Source: Terebella lapidaria
Lineage: Eukaryota; Annelida; Polychaeta; Terebellida; Terebellidae
Direction of reading: 5' to 3'
DNA: 64,000 bases
Assembly: GCA_949152475.1 (NCBI GenBank)
Contig: OX424555.1
Location: forward strand, 98,737,515-98,801,514
Part shown: piece by piece, positions 33,641 to 45,200 of the stretch
How positions within the stretch are numbered: position 1 is the first letter of the stretch
How the letters are laid out: every line of letters begins with the position of its first letter
Program-made: the position numbers and the translations under genes
The notes under the pieces: generated by a model
What the model saw: only the letters and a program-made list of their open reading frames with translations
The model's database searches: none
Told to the model about the DNA's origin: nothing

Positions 33641-34674
33641 ATACCGGTAACCGTATGCCCATGATACACAATAAAGTGTTTTTTTTATAACCAGTAACAC
33701 GCATATACAATGTACTTCATTCCGAGAGTGGACATATTCAACATGTTTGTGAAGTTAGTTCGTGCTCTGATATATACATCCCAAACTATTTATTGACTCG
33801 TAGAAAATTGTCTTTGAAAACTTAGTTATTAGTAATTTACGCGACATTCTGGCAGGTTTTAAGTTTTGAAACTTAAATTTTGCACATGAATGGCAAAACT
33901 TTCGTTCTTCCTACCCCTTTAGCCTTCTCCAATTTTTGCATAATCTCAACATACAATTGGATGTATTTTAAAATGCATATGTTTGCTAGAACATTGAAAA
34001 ATCACAAACTTTGTCTCCTGACCGTATGTACAATTCCAGAATGACCATATAAAATAGTTTATCACTTATTATTCTGGTATGTGCATTATCATTTGTTATG
34101 TACGTGTTCTCTTCATGCTTGAACCATTCACAGTTATCTCACTGTCCTAACATGGCTCTTCTCTCAATGGTGTATGAAGAATAATACTTCCCTTAATAAA
34201 TAGTAATTTACGTGACAATGTGACAATTGTCTAATATGCTGTGATTATGGTCAAACATGGTTAGCAATACTTTTGTTTATCTCCCCATTTTCTTTTGAAA
34301 CAATTCCAGTTTGATATAATTGAATGAAACGAAAACATAAACATGGATGAATATCTTTAAACTGAAGTATCACATAAATGACCAAAGCGGACGAATTACT
34401 GACTAATAATCTGATTCATATTTAGATATAAATATTGTGATATGTGCGTTATATTTGTAAACAGCCAGGTTTTTTTTTATCTCCAGGCATGTTGTCCTCT
34501 TGGTGTAACCACACACAATACATCGTGAACTTCTCATACATTCTTTCCCTACTCCCGTTAAGTGGTGCACCCCTTGTGTCACTTCGCAAATGTGTAGTGT
34601 ACATGACGATGTCCAAATTTTTGAAGGTGTATTGCCGAAAAAAAAAAGGTTTCTTGTCGCTTGATATATTGATG
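33641..34674. other. No gene seen
   Basis: AT-rich DNA. Overlapping frames at 34403-34690 on both strands have no recognisable domain. Confidence 0.35.
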
Positions 34675-34840
34675 GCCTCCTGATGGCCATTTACGGGGGT
34701 TCATGAGTTTCCCTGTCATTTTTGTTTTCTCTCACTTCGTATGCCTGATATGACTTTCTGTCCCCGGACTATGAGATTGGATAACGGACCCTGTTTTGTT
34801 TGCTCGGAATACTTGATACTGGGTATTGATTCCACGTCTA
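34675..34840 (+). repeat. Dispersed repeat family B, copy 5 (3' part)
   Basis: ggttcatgagtttccctgtc, then ggactatgagattggataac, then ggaccctgttttgtttgctc, matching 17500-17600. Confidence 0.7.
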
Positions 34841-34959
34841 TTGGCTCAAACTATTAAATTTTTTACATTTGTATTTTTTAAAAAATATTTAGAAAACTGT
34901 GCACTTTAACCAAGAATTAGTGGTCAATGAATCTTTTCATGCATGTACAAACTAAAGAT

Positions 34960-35310
34960 CCCCTACATAGCGTGCAAGAACATGATATTAGCGAACAACG
35001 TGTTTTACATAAAACGCTGATTAAAACATGTATATGAATCATCCACAATGACAGACGTTTTCCATCATACATGAAATGATGAGGGGCAATGAGGTAGTTC
35101 GTGTCTAGTGATCTAGTTAACAGGTGTGGAACACAGGTAATCCTGAGAGCACAAAACTTATAAAAAGTTATCAGGCATGTGAAGAAAAACATATCACCTT
35201 TGGAAATCATATGGCTTGAAGGTTATATTGTACATTCCCGCTCATTATCCATTTGAAGAGATGACATATTCCATAACTGACAATGGTTAGCAATGAATTA
35301 ACTTCCGTGT
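34960..35310 (+). repeat. Block P copy II, first segment
   Basis: Paralogue of 14930-15240: gtagttcgtgtctagtgat, gtggaacacaggtaatcctg, atatggcttgaaggttat, tgacaatggttagcaatgaa. Confidence 0.7.
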
Positions 35311-35379
35311 ATGCTATTGTGATATATATGTTATTGGTTAGAACATAACAAACTGTCTAATAATCTTTCATCAAAACAA

Positions 35380-36210
35380 CAATTTGTCAATCAAATGCCG
35401 TGGTATTACTCTTACTACTAAAACTAGTGTTAAGTATTTGGGTATCAATATTGACAGTAACTGAACTTTACGGAATTTGGTAACAGTGTACTAAACAAGG
35501 TAAATAACAAGTTAAAATTCCTGTACTGGAAAAAGGTATTGTTTGTTCCCAGTGTCAGAAAACGTATTTGTTCTGTTTTCTTACAACATTCATGTAATGC
35601 ATTATACTGAAGTTTAACCGGAGCCTGTAGAACGACTCCACTGTGCACAAAATAAAATGGTCAGGTACGCCTTGAATCTTCATCCAGAAAACAAGTTGAC
35701 TACAAGGAACTTTGTTCGCGAGGGTGGCTAAATGTCTAGGGTTGATTATCTCATACTAAATCTAATGTATAGTATCTTCAAAGGTACAGCCCCTGCTTAT
35801 TTCAGTGATTACTACCATGTGAACCATGGATACAGAACTAGACACAGTCAATCTTCATTTGTTCAAACCCATGTAGGCTGTAATTCAAAGGTTAGTTCCG
35901 GAACTACTGGAATCAAACTGTGAAACACTTTGCCACTTGATGTCAAAACTGCAAACAACAAAATCAGGTTCAAATATCTGTTCCAACAACTTTCTCATGG
36001 GTGAAATGAAACATGATGAGGATAGCAGTTATACAATGTACATCAATATCAAACAACAATATGATTGTTGTCTACTAGTCTGTGCCAGTGCTTGGTGTCC
36101 ATCTTGTATCAGATAAACATGGTTACAATCATAAAGTAATAATGTGTTATTTTACATCATTTATATGTCATGTATGTGATTGTATGCCATTTTACACCAA
36201 TGAAATATAT
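35380..36210 (+). mobile_element. Decayed non-LTR (LINE) ORF2 3' part
   Basis: Pieces in shifting frames: TKTSVKYLGINIDSN (the post-RT YLGi.id motif) near 35425, VNNKLKFLYWKK near 35500, VDYLILNLMYSIFKGTAPAY near 35740-35795, followed by FLFQQLSHG-like sequence. It ends in ttaaattcaatcaatc (about 36210). Multiple frameshifts and stops are present. This insertion lies inside block P copy II and is absent from copy I. Confidence 0.7.
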
Positions 36211-36261
36211 TAAATTCAATCAATCTGTTTTCTGAACCTTCAAGCCACATTCGCAAGTCCA

Positions 36262-36925
36262 TGCAGAAAGGTGGTAGCAATTCTTTGGTAGCAATAATTA
36301 AAATGTTCGATGACGGCCAATGGCGAGAAGTGTATCTTTTAAGCTATAAGAAGCATGCAAGAGTATTAATCCCATCTCATAGTGATAAAGTCAAGCACAC
36401 AAAAAGCGACAAAATATTGAACAATTTACAAGATTCTAGGTGCAAGCCTATATTGCTGTCTGGAAGGTCACCAGCAATTAATACGTCTACCACATCAGGA
36501 TACATGACATTCACATGGCTTTATGTGAATAATCGATGATAAATAGATTAAATATCCGCTGTACGATGGCCAATTATCTGCTAACTGAATTCATTACAAA
36601 ATCGCGGATCCATTATCATGTCATAGACATGGTCACCTGTTTGACATTAACAGTAAGTTTCTGGGTGAAACAATATTTTATGGCGAAAGATTTATCCACA
36701 CAAACACGAAGACACCGTTCATCTTTCAACCCAACAACCATGTGCATCCTGTTATCTCCTGTGAAGAGAGTCTCCTGTCTCTCCATTCCTTTAACGATAA
36801 TGATAGGAGATAATTGGCACTCGTCTTGTAAATAGCCTTATGTAACGACAGCAGAGACGTTATGGCACAGCGCAGTGTTTACTGTGCTGCTTCTCTTGGA
36901 GACGTGGTCAGTTACGGGAATCACT
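36262..36925 (+). repeat. Block P copy II, second segment
   Basis: Paralogue of 15690-16351, about 94-95 % identical. It ends at the same aatcactt, here followed by a TIR element. Confidence 0.75.
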
Positions 36926-37342
36926 TAAAGTGATATTGGCAGAAAGTTATGGATTTTACCATACCTTTCTGATCGAACGAAGAAAACATAACGGTTGTAT
37001 ATCTGCATTTGTATGCCCGTTTCTAATCGATTTCGTTTCTGGTGGAGATATTTTGAGTTTGTTTACATTACCGCCATTCTTGGTGCTTTGTATCTCTTGA
37101 TGCAATGCGATTCCAGCTTACTCATATATGTTCGATCCAATCGAGCGTGAAGAAGGTTATGTCACAGGTGACTCTGAGTGGCGCACAAAACAAAAGAAAA
37201 GCGGCTGCTAGATCTAGTACTGTTATATGCTGGATTTATCCATCTGATCAAGCATAGTTTGTTTTGTAACCTATTTTTCTGAGACCACAGGCATATATGT
37301 AATTGATTTGGAAAAAATTGTTTTACTGCCAATATCACTTTA
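36926..37342. mobile_element. 417-bp MITE with 17-bp TIRs
   Basis: Left end taaagtgatattggcag (36926-36942). Right end is its exact reverse complement, ctgccaatatcacttta (37326-37342). There is no transposase. TA at both outer ends may be the target duplication. Confidence 0.75.
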
Positions 37343-37833
37343 CCATTACAACATAATACATTAATACATAATACAACATAATATTCATCTCGACTCCTTC
37401 GAACGCTATTACGATCACTACATGTAAATGTAAAGTTCTTAAGGGTGCGTGTATTCTCCGGTTCAATTTTTTTTTTGCAATCCTCTCCAAATCTTGGTTT
37501 ATTGTATCATTGCTGAAAAGTAAAATATAAGCCGTTTTATTATCCATGTATTGACTAATATATAATCCATAGAAAAAATCTCTACCATTGGGAGATATAT
37601 ATACAGCAACCAGAATCCATCGAGCCGGCGTGCTGGCATCACTAACCCTGTTGGTGGCGCTTTGATACAGATGAATATCTCGGATTATTACGGCTTGTCG
37701 GATTTGCGATTAATTGAAGTGTTGGGCACCATCGTACTCCTGGTTAAACCCCCAGACAGTGCCAGACACTTCAGTATGTAAGTCGACACGTAAGAGTCTA
37801 CAGCCGCATGAAACGGGTAATAAATCTACTTTA

Positions 37834-38647
37834 GGCCATCGTTTTTTATTTAATTGTTTTACGAAAAAATCTTTGCTAAAACTTTACAGTCGGTCGGTAG
37901 GAGCGAATAAAAATAAATGTAGCTGAAAATATGTGGTCGGTCGGGTAAAAAAAAATACAAACCAATTTTGGACAATAAATTCAATACTATACATGCTGAA
38001 GTGCTCGTACTTCCGCTCCTTGTACAATATTACTAAACCTTCCTGTCATTTTGTAGTGGGATACCACCAAGACGTATCAGGAAACACATAAAATGGTGGC
38101 AATGATTTTATATCGCTTCTAAAATATCACTCAACATTATGTATGATGTACATGACTTCTGAAGACAACAATGGCATGAATTGCACATCTCATGATAATC
38201 TGAGGTATATAAAACACATAAAAGTGGTGAAAACTCAATTTTATCTACAAAAAAACCCAAAACAAAACAAAAGTGAACAGAAAGCCTGACCAGAAATAAC
38301 AAATCACACGAAATATGTATATAAACGAAAGGATTATTGTCATTGTTTTGTTAATTGCTAGACTACATAAATTTTGTGACAAAGTTTGACGGTGTGATTA
38401 AGAGAGCTCTGCTGATGCATCTTTTCATGCTCCATCAGCGTACGATTGTTGAAGACATACAATGCGCTCCATACAACAGTTCTCAGCCACATACAATCTT
38501 CATGCAACACACTTTTTTTCGGCGCATTTTGTTCCGAGTCGGCGGGATAATAAAAATAAAAACATGAACTGCTAAATTTATTTATTAGCGGCCAATTTTG
38601 ACCAGAGTCGGCGGGTTTGTAAAACAATTGATCAAAAAATAATGGCC
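37834..38647. mobile_element. PIF/Harbinger-like MITE, 814 bp, TSD TTA
   Basis: Ends are inverted: left ggccatcgttttttatttaa followed by ttgttttac, right its counterpart gtaaaacaattgatcaaaaa followed by ataatggcc. TTA flanks both sides (37831-37833 and 38648-38650). The paralogous sequences at 18069-18071 and 13433-13435 have a single TTA and no insertion. A 3-bp TTA/TAA duplication with ends beginning GG is the PIF/Harbinger signature (family knowledge). It contains no transposase frame, so it is non-autonomous. Confidence 0.8.
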
Positions 38648-38747
38648 TTAGATTGTTTGATAGCAATGCGACATGCTGTCCATGCTGAACCAACCTGATA
38701 CCGAGGCGTGGGGGTCAAATAAATGAAAATGAAACAGCCAAATCACA

Positions 38748-38751
<4 letters not shown>

Positions 38752-38820
<69 letters not shown>
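38752..38820. repeat. (TA)n microsatellite
   Basis: About 34 TA units with one G interruption. ORFs of repeated Ile-Tyr across it are artefacts. Confidence 0.95.
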
Positions 38821-39309
38821 CACTGTTAGAATACCTAGCAATTGCTTCAACAAGTATCATAGCAAACATGAAATGTGGTGCTGTGTCGAGAATAACTGGG
38901 GCATCGATGCACATGAGGATCAATTTATTTTTCTTTAGAAAAAGATTATAAAAATGTTAATAGAAAGGCCAAAGTGAGAAAAAAAATCAGGAATGGAAAC
39001 ATGTTTATTTCAAATGTTGGTCATGTATAGTTGAGAATGACTTATAGAACGAACATGAGTTATTCTCGCAACACGAGTCTGTTATACTGAATGTATCGAC
39101 GTCACGAGTTCACTATGTACATGTGCTATATAGAATTATTATAAATGTACAAGACAAATGAATGGAAGCAATTTCCAAATGAGTTTTTTTTTCATGTATG
39201 CTCTACTATTTTTGTATGCTTTTCTTCGCTATTTTGTTGGGATATAATAACCCGATGGAGCCATGCTCATTATTGCAATCATCAATTACTGTTGGATTAT
39301 GTGTCGTTT

Positions 39310-39990
39310 TCATTTTCAGGTTACTGGATCTATGGTCCAATAGCTCATTATCGTGGCGTTGCGTCCAGCCAGCGTTCGATGTCCATATCCTCAAAGTTTA
39401 AAGTCGAATCTTTCAGAATTTTCAAAATTTGTTTCAGTGTTCTAAATGTCTCAAAATAGCAGACGCTATTGTCGAAAACCGCTAATTTTTGGACTTTGGC
39501 GGCCATTTTTAAAATCTGACTGACAACTGTTTTCTAATTCACGCAGAAGACTCCCCCATGTACCCCTGTAACATGTATAAGTTTCGTTGCGCTTGAATCG
39601 CCGATCTGCACATGGCGACCATTTTGACTATCCATTTTGATTATGTCCGAAATCACTTTTTGAGCTTCAAAGTGGGAACTGTATGATGTAAACTCTTAAA
39701 ATACTTTAGATAGAACCTGAAATATTGGCACACCCATCAGTCATGAATAGCGATTTCAGTGATGACCTTGAATTTGACCTTCAAAGGTCAAAACAATAAT
39801 TTTGTGGGAAAAAAGCACGGTTGTGGTTAAACAATGACATTTCTCCGGTAACTTTTCTGAGCCCTTGGTGTACTTTTTTATGACAAGGCACAAAAAATAA
39901 CTACGAAGTTCGCGTTGATTGGTCCGATTTCTCCTATTGATTTTGGTGATGAGCTCTTCAGGGTGTGAATCGGATAACCCTTGGCAGGTG
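39310..39990 (+). repeat. Dispersed repeat family A, copy 4 (outer segments)
   Basis: Matches the flanking segments of the longest copy: catggcgttgcgtcc-like at 39353 (compare 54533), cgcttgaatcgccgatctgc at 39588 (compare 56505), and gtgatgaccttgaatttgac near 39760 (compare 56780). Confidence 0.6.
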
Positions 39991-40483
39991 AGCATATTAA
40001 ATGCATTACTAATGAACCCACGCGTAATGTTTCAAAATTGTATCGATCGCCATCATAGATCGATTGGTTCGTCTTATATAAACTCAACTTGAAACTTAGT
40101 AGTAGTTCAAGATACGTTTGTAATGGAACAACTGTACTACGACATCGCACTGGGAACCAGAGATAAAAGATGGTATTTTCGAAGACACTCTACTTTGTAC
40201 ATTATTTTACACAGTATATAAACTTGTAAGTGTCATTTTGAAGACGATCCTTCCAAGTAACCAACCTTACATTGATATATGCAAACATCAAGCGTGTATG
40301 TAGACTAGAATAAACATGGTTTCACCGCAAAATAAAACAGTGTGTGTGCAGCGTACATTGAGCTATACTTGTTTCAGCAGTACATAACGAGATTGACTCC
40401 CCTGTCAAATGCAAGTCCAGTAATATCGCGGTCGTCAATATTTCGGAGAAGCTCATGTAAATGTATAAATAACATTTTTATGT
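39991..40483. other. No gene seen; downstream of the receptor 3' end
   Basis: AT-rich intergenic DNA without recognised features. Confidence 0.4.
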
Positions 40484-40489
40484 TTTATT
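40484..40489 (-). terminator. Candidate polyadenylation signal AATAAA for the receptor gene
   Basis: tttatt on the plus strand reads AATAAA on the minus strand, about 460 nt downstream of the receptor stop codon. It is the first canonical signal I noticed in that direction. Other, weaker signals could be used. Confidence 0.4.
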
Positions 40490-40951
40490 TAGTTTTCCAA
40501 TAATCATCAACAACATAATATGTGAAACATACGATCAATAAATAACCTCGATTCTTTCGCATTCATTTACACTTAAACAACCTTTCACGCCTGTTTGATG
40601 AGTATATGTGGTACATAGAAACAATGACAATCTTATAGCAATATCGTCAAAGAATATATATCAGGAGCGGCAATATTCTAACACAATTCACCACAAACAA
40701 AGAAATCACAATACAAACTCGTACATCAAGACCCAATCCTACTGACGGACCATCTGTACATTCCTACAGACCGAACGTCTTATTGTCTGCCAATGAAGTC
40801 ACGTGACGCACTTGTCTTGTTTATACATGATCAGACCACGAAAACAACGATGCGAATAAAGCAGAGAAACTCTACCACTATGCACCTCCAAATGACCAAA
40901 ATAGAATATTTTGTTCAAAGATTTTGCAAAAACAATTCCAGTTCAAGCTGT

Positions 40952-42205
40952 TTATCTGCTGTATCTCGTCCCTGAGCCGTCATCGCTGGTTTGGTGAGAC
41001 GAGAGCACAGTCATCGTGGTGGCTTCTTGAGTGTTCTTCTTCTTGTAAAGGTCAATCTCGATCTGCTCGCCATCCTCGGAGGGAACTCGCGTCAGCTTCT
41101 GGTTCTCGATGGTTGTGTTCATTGTGCGGGACTTGGCCCCACCCGGGAACGTGCTGGGCTCCACGTTCAAAGTACCGTTCACGTCATGAGCCGCAGCACA
41201 GCGGAACGCCTTGATGAAACTCTTCCTGAAATTCTCACTGAGAAAGGCGTAGAGAACAGGGTTCAACATACTGTTAGCGTAACTGAGCACGGTGATGAAC
41301 TGGAACAGAAGTCTCATCCAATGTGGCATGCGATGGTCCATGAAGGTCAAGGTCACCTGGAACACCCAGTATGGCAGCCAGCAAATGATGTACACTGCGA
41401 TCACTGTCAGTACCATCTTGGTAACCTTCCGATGGGATTTCCTCTTTTCCTTGGACTTTTTCTTGGGGCCGACAGTACTGAGTCGCATGAGCACGAGAGT
41501 GTAGAATACCACGATTAGGGACACGGGGATCGCGAATCCCAGAAGTAACGTGTACCAAATAAACGCCTTCTCAGCCGATATGGCCTGTCCGCTCGGCCAT
41601 ATGAGAGTACAGGACACGTGACCCTCTTCCTCCTCCGTTGTTGCGTAGAGGAATATCGGCAGCATGACGAGGATAGACACACACCACACTGCGATACAGG
41701 TGATTCGAGAGAAGAGGGGCGTGCGGAACCGCATGGAGCGTACCGGGTGACACACAGCCAGGTATCGGTCAGCGCTCATCACCGTCAACGTGAACACACT
41801 CGTGAACCAGTTAATGGACGTTAGGATGTAGAAAACCTTGCACATCACGAAGCCAAAGAGCCACTGCTCCTTAACTGCAGTCACTATAAGGAAAGGCAGA
41901 CCAAACAGGAAGCATAGGTCTGCCACTGCAAGGTTGAGGATGTACATGTTGGTCACGGTCTTCATCTTGGTGTATCGAGCCACCACCAAAATGACCAGAA
42001 CATTACCCACTATCCCCCAGATACAGATGATTCCATATAGTGTGTTGAAGACAATACTCCACGCCCTCCTGCTACCATCCGGATGGTACGAGTCGGTGGC
42101 ATTCGTGTCATTATAAGAGACTGTAGTAAAGTTCAAGAGAGTTGACATATTCTTTCCTGCCTCCTCATAGCCATTGTAACTGCACACGTCGTTCCGGCAC
42201 TCCAT
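40952..42205 (-). CDS. AstC-R: Allatostatin-C / somatostatin-type neuropeptide receptor (class A GPCR)
   Basis: A 417-residue seven-transmembrane receptor with no introns in the coding part. The start ATG at 42203-42205 is in a strong context (aagATGG). The extracellular N-terminus has four N-glycosylation sequons (Asn19, 25, 32, 35). TM1 is about 48-75 with GN(68); TM2 about 85-108 with LAVAD (Asp96); TM3 begins at Cys122 and ends in DRY (146-148); TM4 about 168-188; Cys199 in loop 2 can bridge Cys122; TM5 about 214-241. The third loop has VGPKKKSKEKRKSHRKVTK, a near-signature of AstC/somatostatin receptors; CWLPYW is at 275-280 in TM6; NPVLY at 315-319 in TM7; Cys336 is a likely palmitoylation site. 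Receptors of this family bind cyclic AST-C/somatostatin-like peptides and signal through Gi/o (family knowledge). Position 3.32 is Thr129, not the Asp of vertebrate somatostatin/opioid receptors, pointing to the protostome AstC branch. Confidence 0.95.
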   Translation of the reverse strand: MECRNDVCSYNGYEEAGKNMSTLLNFTTVSYNDTNATDSYHPDGSRRAWSIVFNTLYGIICIWGIVGNVLVILVVARYTKMKTVTNMYILNLAVADLCFLFGLPFLIVTAVKEQWLFGFVMCKVFYILTSINWFTSVFTLTVMSADRYLAVCHPVRSMRFRTPLFSRITCIAVWCVSILVMLPIFLYATTEEEEGHVSCTLIWPSGQAISAEKAFIWYTLLLGFAIPVSLIVVFYTLVLMRLSTVGPKKKSKEKRKSHRKVTKMVLTVIAVYIICWLPYWVFQVTLTFMDHRMPHWMRLLFQFITVLSYANSMLNPVLYAFLSENFRKSFIKAFRCAAAHDVNGTLNVEPSTFPGGAKSRTMNTTIENQKLTRVPSEDGEQIEIDLYKKKNTQEATTMTVLSSHQTSDDGSGTRYSR

Positions 42206-42249
42206 CTTCTTTGACTTGATATATGAAGGATCAATATATATGTAGATCC
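42206..42249 (-). other. 5' UTR part of receptor coding exon with splice acceptor
   Basis: On the minus strand, ATTTTTCACAG (plus 42250-42260) is a good 3' splice site. It leaves a 44-nt 5' UTR (42249-42206) before the start codon. This implies at least one upstream non-coding exon. Confidence 0.6.
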
Positions 42250-45200
42250 CTGTGAAAAATGACCACTTTTACATTAACGCATTATAAACTACAAGGCTGG
42301 CCAGTTAGGCGTGATCAATCCACGCATATATCTTTATCTGCTTAACCTCTCCAACTGACAGAAGTGAAGATGAATGTTTGCCGCTAATCCAGGGACGGGT
42401 TTTTCTCTGCCCGGCCACGCACAGAGAGCGCTTTAGCAGATGACAGTAGGACAGTTTATCTATTTACAGGTTCTGCTTTACTTTGGGTCGTGAAGTACGT
42501 GGCACTCCGGTCCCGGTGAGATTACGGCCGAGTTGTCCACTTCTGAGGTGGCGTGTGGCGAGTGATGGATGCCAGGTTGCGCTGACACCTCCCCCGGGGA
42601 TAGAGTATTGTTTATGTCATCGGTGGAAATACCGTTAGTTCTGGTCAGCCCAGACTCCGCCCCAGAGTACCTCAAGCTATATTCCCCAGCCTAGTTATTC
42701 AAGTCCGGTTGTGCCTCCTCTGCGCCGCCAGCACCTTCCAGAGCGATCACTATGAAGTATGGGCAGTGCCAAGTTTAGTCCGACTATTGGGTAGTCCTAA
42801 TTGCATGGTGTGTCCACAGTAGTTTCCATTTACGTCACTGCTGCTGAGACCTTGTGGCAAACTAAAAGAGATTTGCTGATCGCCGGATCAGATAACTGGC
42901 GACACTCATGAATAACTGATGTGGTGTGGGGACAATGGTTTGCGCGGTCGGCCGGACACTGCCTTCAGATGGACGGACGGCTCCGGGAACGCTGTGTGTC
43001 GACACGCGCGGGACTCAAGCGCTCGATGGATCAACGACAGATCTGAAAAATACGTAAAAACACACATGAATAATTGATCACAAAATCAGAAAACGAGATT
43101 ATTCTTCATCATGTACACATAGCTTTTGTCCCGGGGCCAAGACGTTTATCAGACAAAAACGAACTGTTTCTGGTTTGAAAGCACGCCATGTCATGTGCCT
43201 TCCACGCTAATTTAGAGCCCCGTTGATCATTGGTGTTAGTACGTGGTCTAGTTTTGTGTGTATAATTCCGTGGCTTGAGTTCCGCAGGTGTTAGCCGGAG
43301 CCGACCAACTCATTTATCCTGATAGTGCTGTCGTGGCCCGGGGTCCCTGCCGTGTCGCGGCCTGTATTAGGCCGGGGAATGAGCGGGTATCGGCAGTAAA
43401 GGGAATGCAGGTCCCCTATGACAACACTTCCATGTTCCTCGCACAAACTGATTACGCTCCTGTCTTGCCCCGAATGACGTAATTTGTAATCGAGAAATTG
43501 GCGAAACTACAGGAAAGATGTAAAATAGGCGCCCAAAAGCTGCCGCCGTTGACCAGTAATACACATGACGATAAAATATCCTACTTGCCCGCAGAAACCT
43601 CTACCAATTCAGAGTTCGTGACAACAAGGCCGGCGCTCATGGATGTTTGTCTGATAAAGTATGCATAATCTTCGATATAATATCCTAGGAATTGATCGTG
43701 TACTTTCCGTTTTATACATGTATGTCACAGCCGGCAAGTACCAGTTACGAGAGTTCATCAGTGGCGTGTCGATATGGACCGAGTATATTTAGATGCGATC
43801 GTGTTGCAGAGGGTCACGATTTTAAAATACAATTAGATTATCCCCGTAAGTCGCGATCGATTGATGAGGAATTTTTCAGTCTGGGGATTGTTTCTGATAT
43901 CGTAGATCCGGGCAGGTCTAATGAGATTACCTCCCCCTCCCCCTGACCCCTGTTCAGGAATCTGTCACAAAGGCTTCGAGAATTGCTCAGGCCTCGTCCA
44001 ACAAGTCGGCACTGACTGCCGGGCCGAGTCACTGGTCTTCATGTCGCAATTTACGCTATGTACATAGTTTGTCTCCAACAACATTCGCATTATATGACAG
44101 CAATTAGCTTTCTAACCAATGACATTTTCCTTGTCCAAATAACAATTTTATGATCGTGTAGAATTACTACCAGTAGCACTAAGACAAAAAAAGAAAACCA
44201 ACCGATGCAAGAAGACTATCTGTAAGCAATAACCAGTATTGGGTCCGTAGTGGTTTGAGTAGCGTAAGAACACAAGCATCTTCGGGCAAGGTCGGACGGC
44301 GGCAGGAGATCGGTACTATACCGGAACACACTCTACTATTTCCCTAGAATGCGTAATTTTATGGATACTTGGAGTTGTCACATCATTTCTGTAGCTGAGG
44401 CCGGAGTTTGTTTAGTATGCTGCCTCATACCTTGGTATGGATCTGTGGATAACCGGGCCCCGTACTCGTGTAAACAACCAGATAGTGTTTACCCCTGGTT
44501 CCCAATGCTGATAGCGCCCTTTATCGCTAACTTCGTTGTAGGCAAAGTTTCTGTAATAGACCGACTGACCCAACTTTTTAAAGTTTCCTTCACATTTGCT
44601 TTCAATAACGAAGCCCATCACATATCGTGTTACAGCCAGTTTTCACGCATTTAGCAGCCACCAATGTTGCATCCAGCCCCAGGGATTTTATCCTCCACCT
44701 CCTTCATCTGAATTAAAGTTTGTTTTTTCTTTCACACAGTTAGCAGATCCATAAGCGCGGACAAATAACATCGTTACGTTTCCATTTACCGTTTGATATT
44801 TCCGCTGATTAAGAGGATTAGAGCTCGCGGCAGAGCGTCCCTGGCCGGTGATAATCAGTTCGCGCGAGACTCCTTGACTCGATCGCGCTGAAACAACGAA
44901 ACACGAGCAGCCGTCGCCACGGGACACTTCATTGGTCCAGGTAATTCTAGCGGCGCCAATTGATACATTCTTAGGGAGGTTGCCAGTACGAGCATCTTCA
45001 GAACGTAACTTCATATTCGTCCGGTAGATTGCACATTAAATAATTAACAAACATGGCTTCTGTGCGCTGACTGCTGAGTGTTTCACGGGGCACCCGGTGC
45101 ATGGAACGAATTAACACGCCTAATTAAATTTGTTGAGTGTTTAAAGTAAATGCACGGAAGTTATTCCGGATATTGTGTGGGGCGAGGGATAAGTGAGTTA

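Larger units (their letters stand above)
37440..39250 (+). repeat. Block P copy II, third segment
   Basis: Paralogue of 17740-18620 and 13261-13800. It is interrupted by the 814-bp insertion at 37834-38647 and by the TA microsatellite at 38752-38820. Confidence 0.75.

Noticed and set aside
38648..38938. ORFs of repeated Ile-Tyr across the TA microsatellite
   Set aside because: Pure simple-sequence translation on both strands.
40991..41518. 175-codon plus-strand ORF opposite the receptor
   Set aside because: Antisense shadow of the receptor coding sequence.
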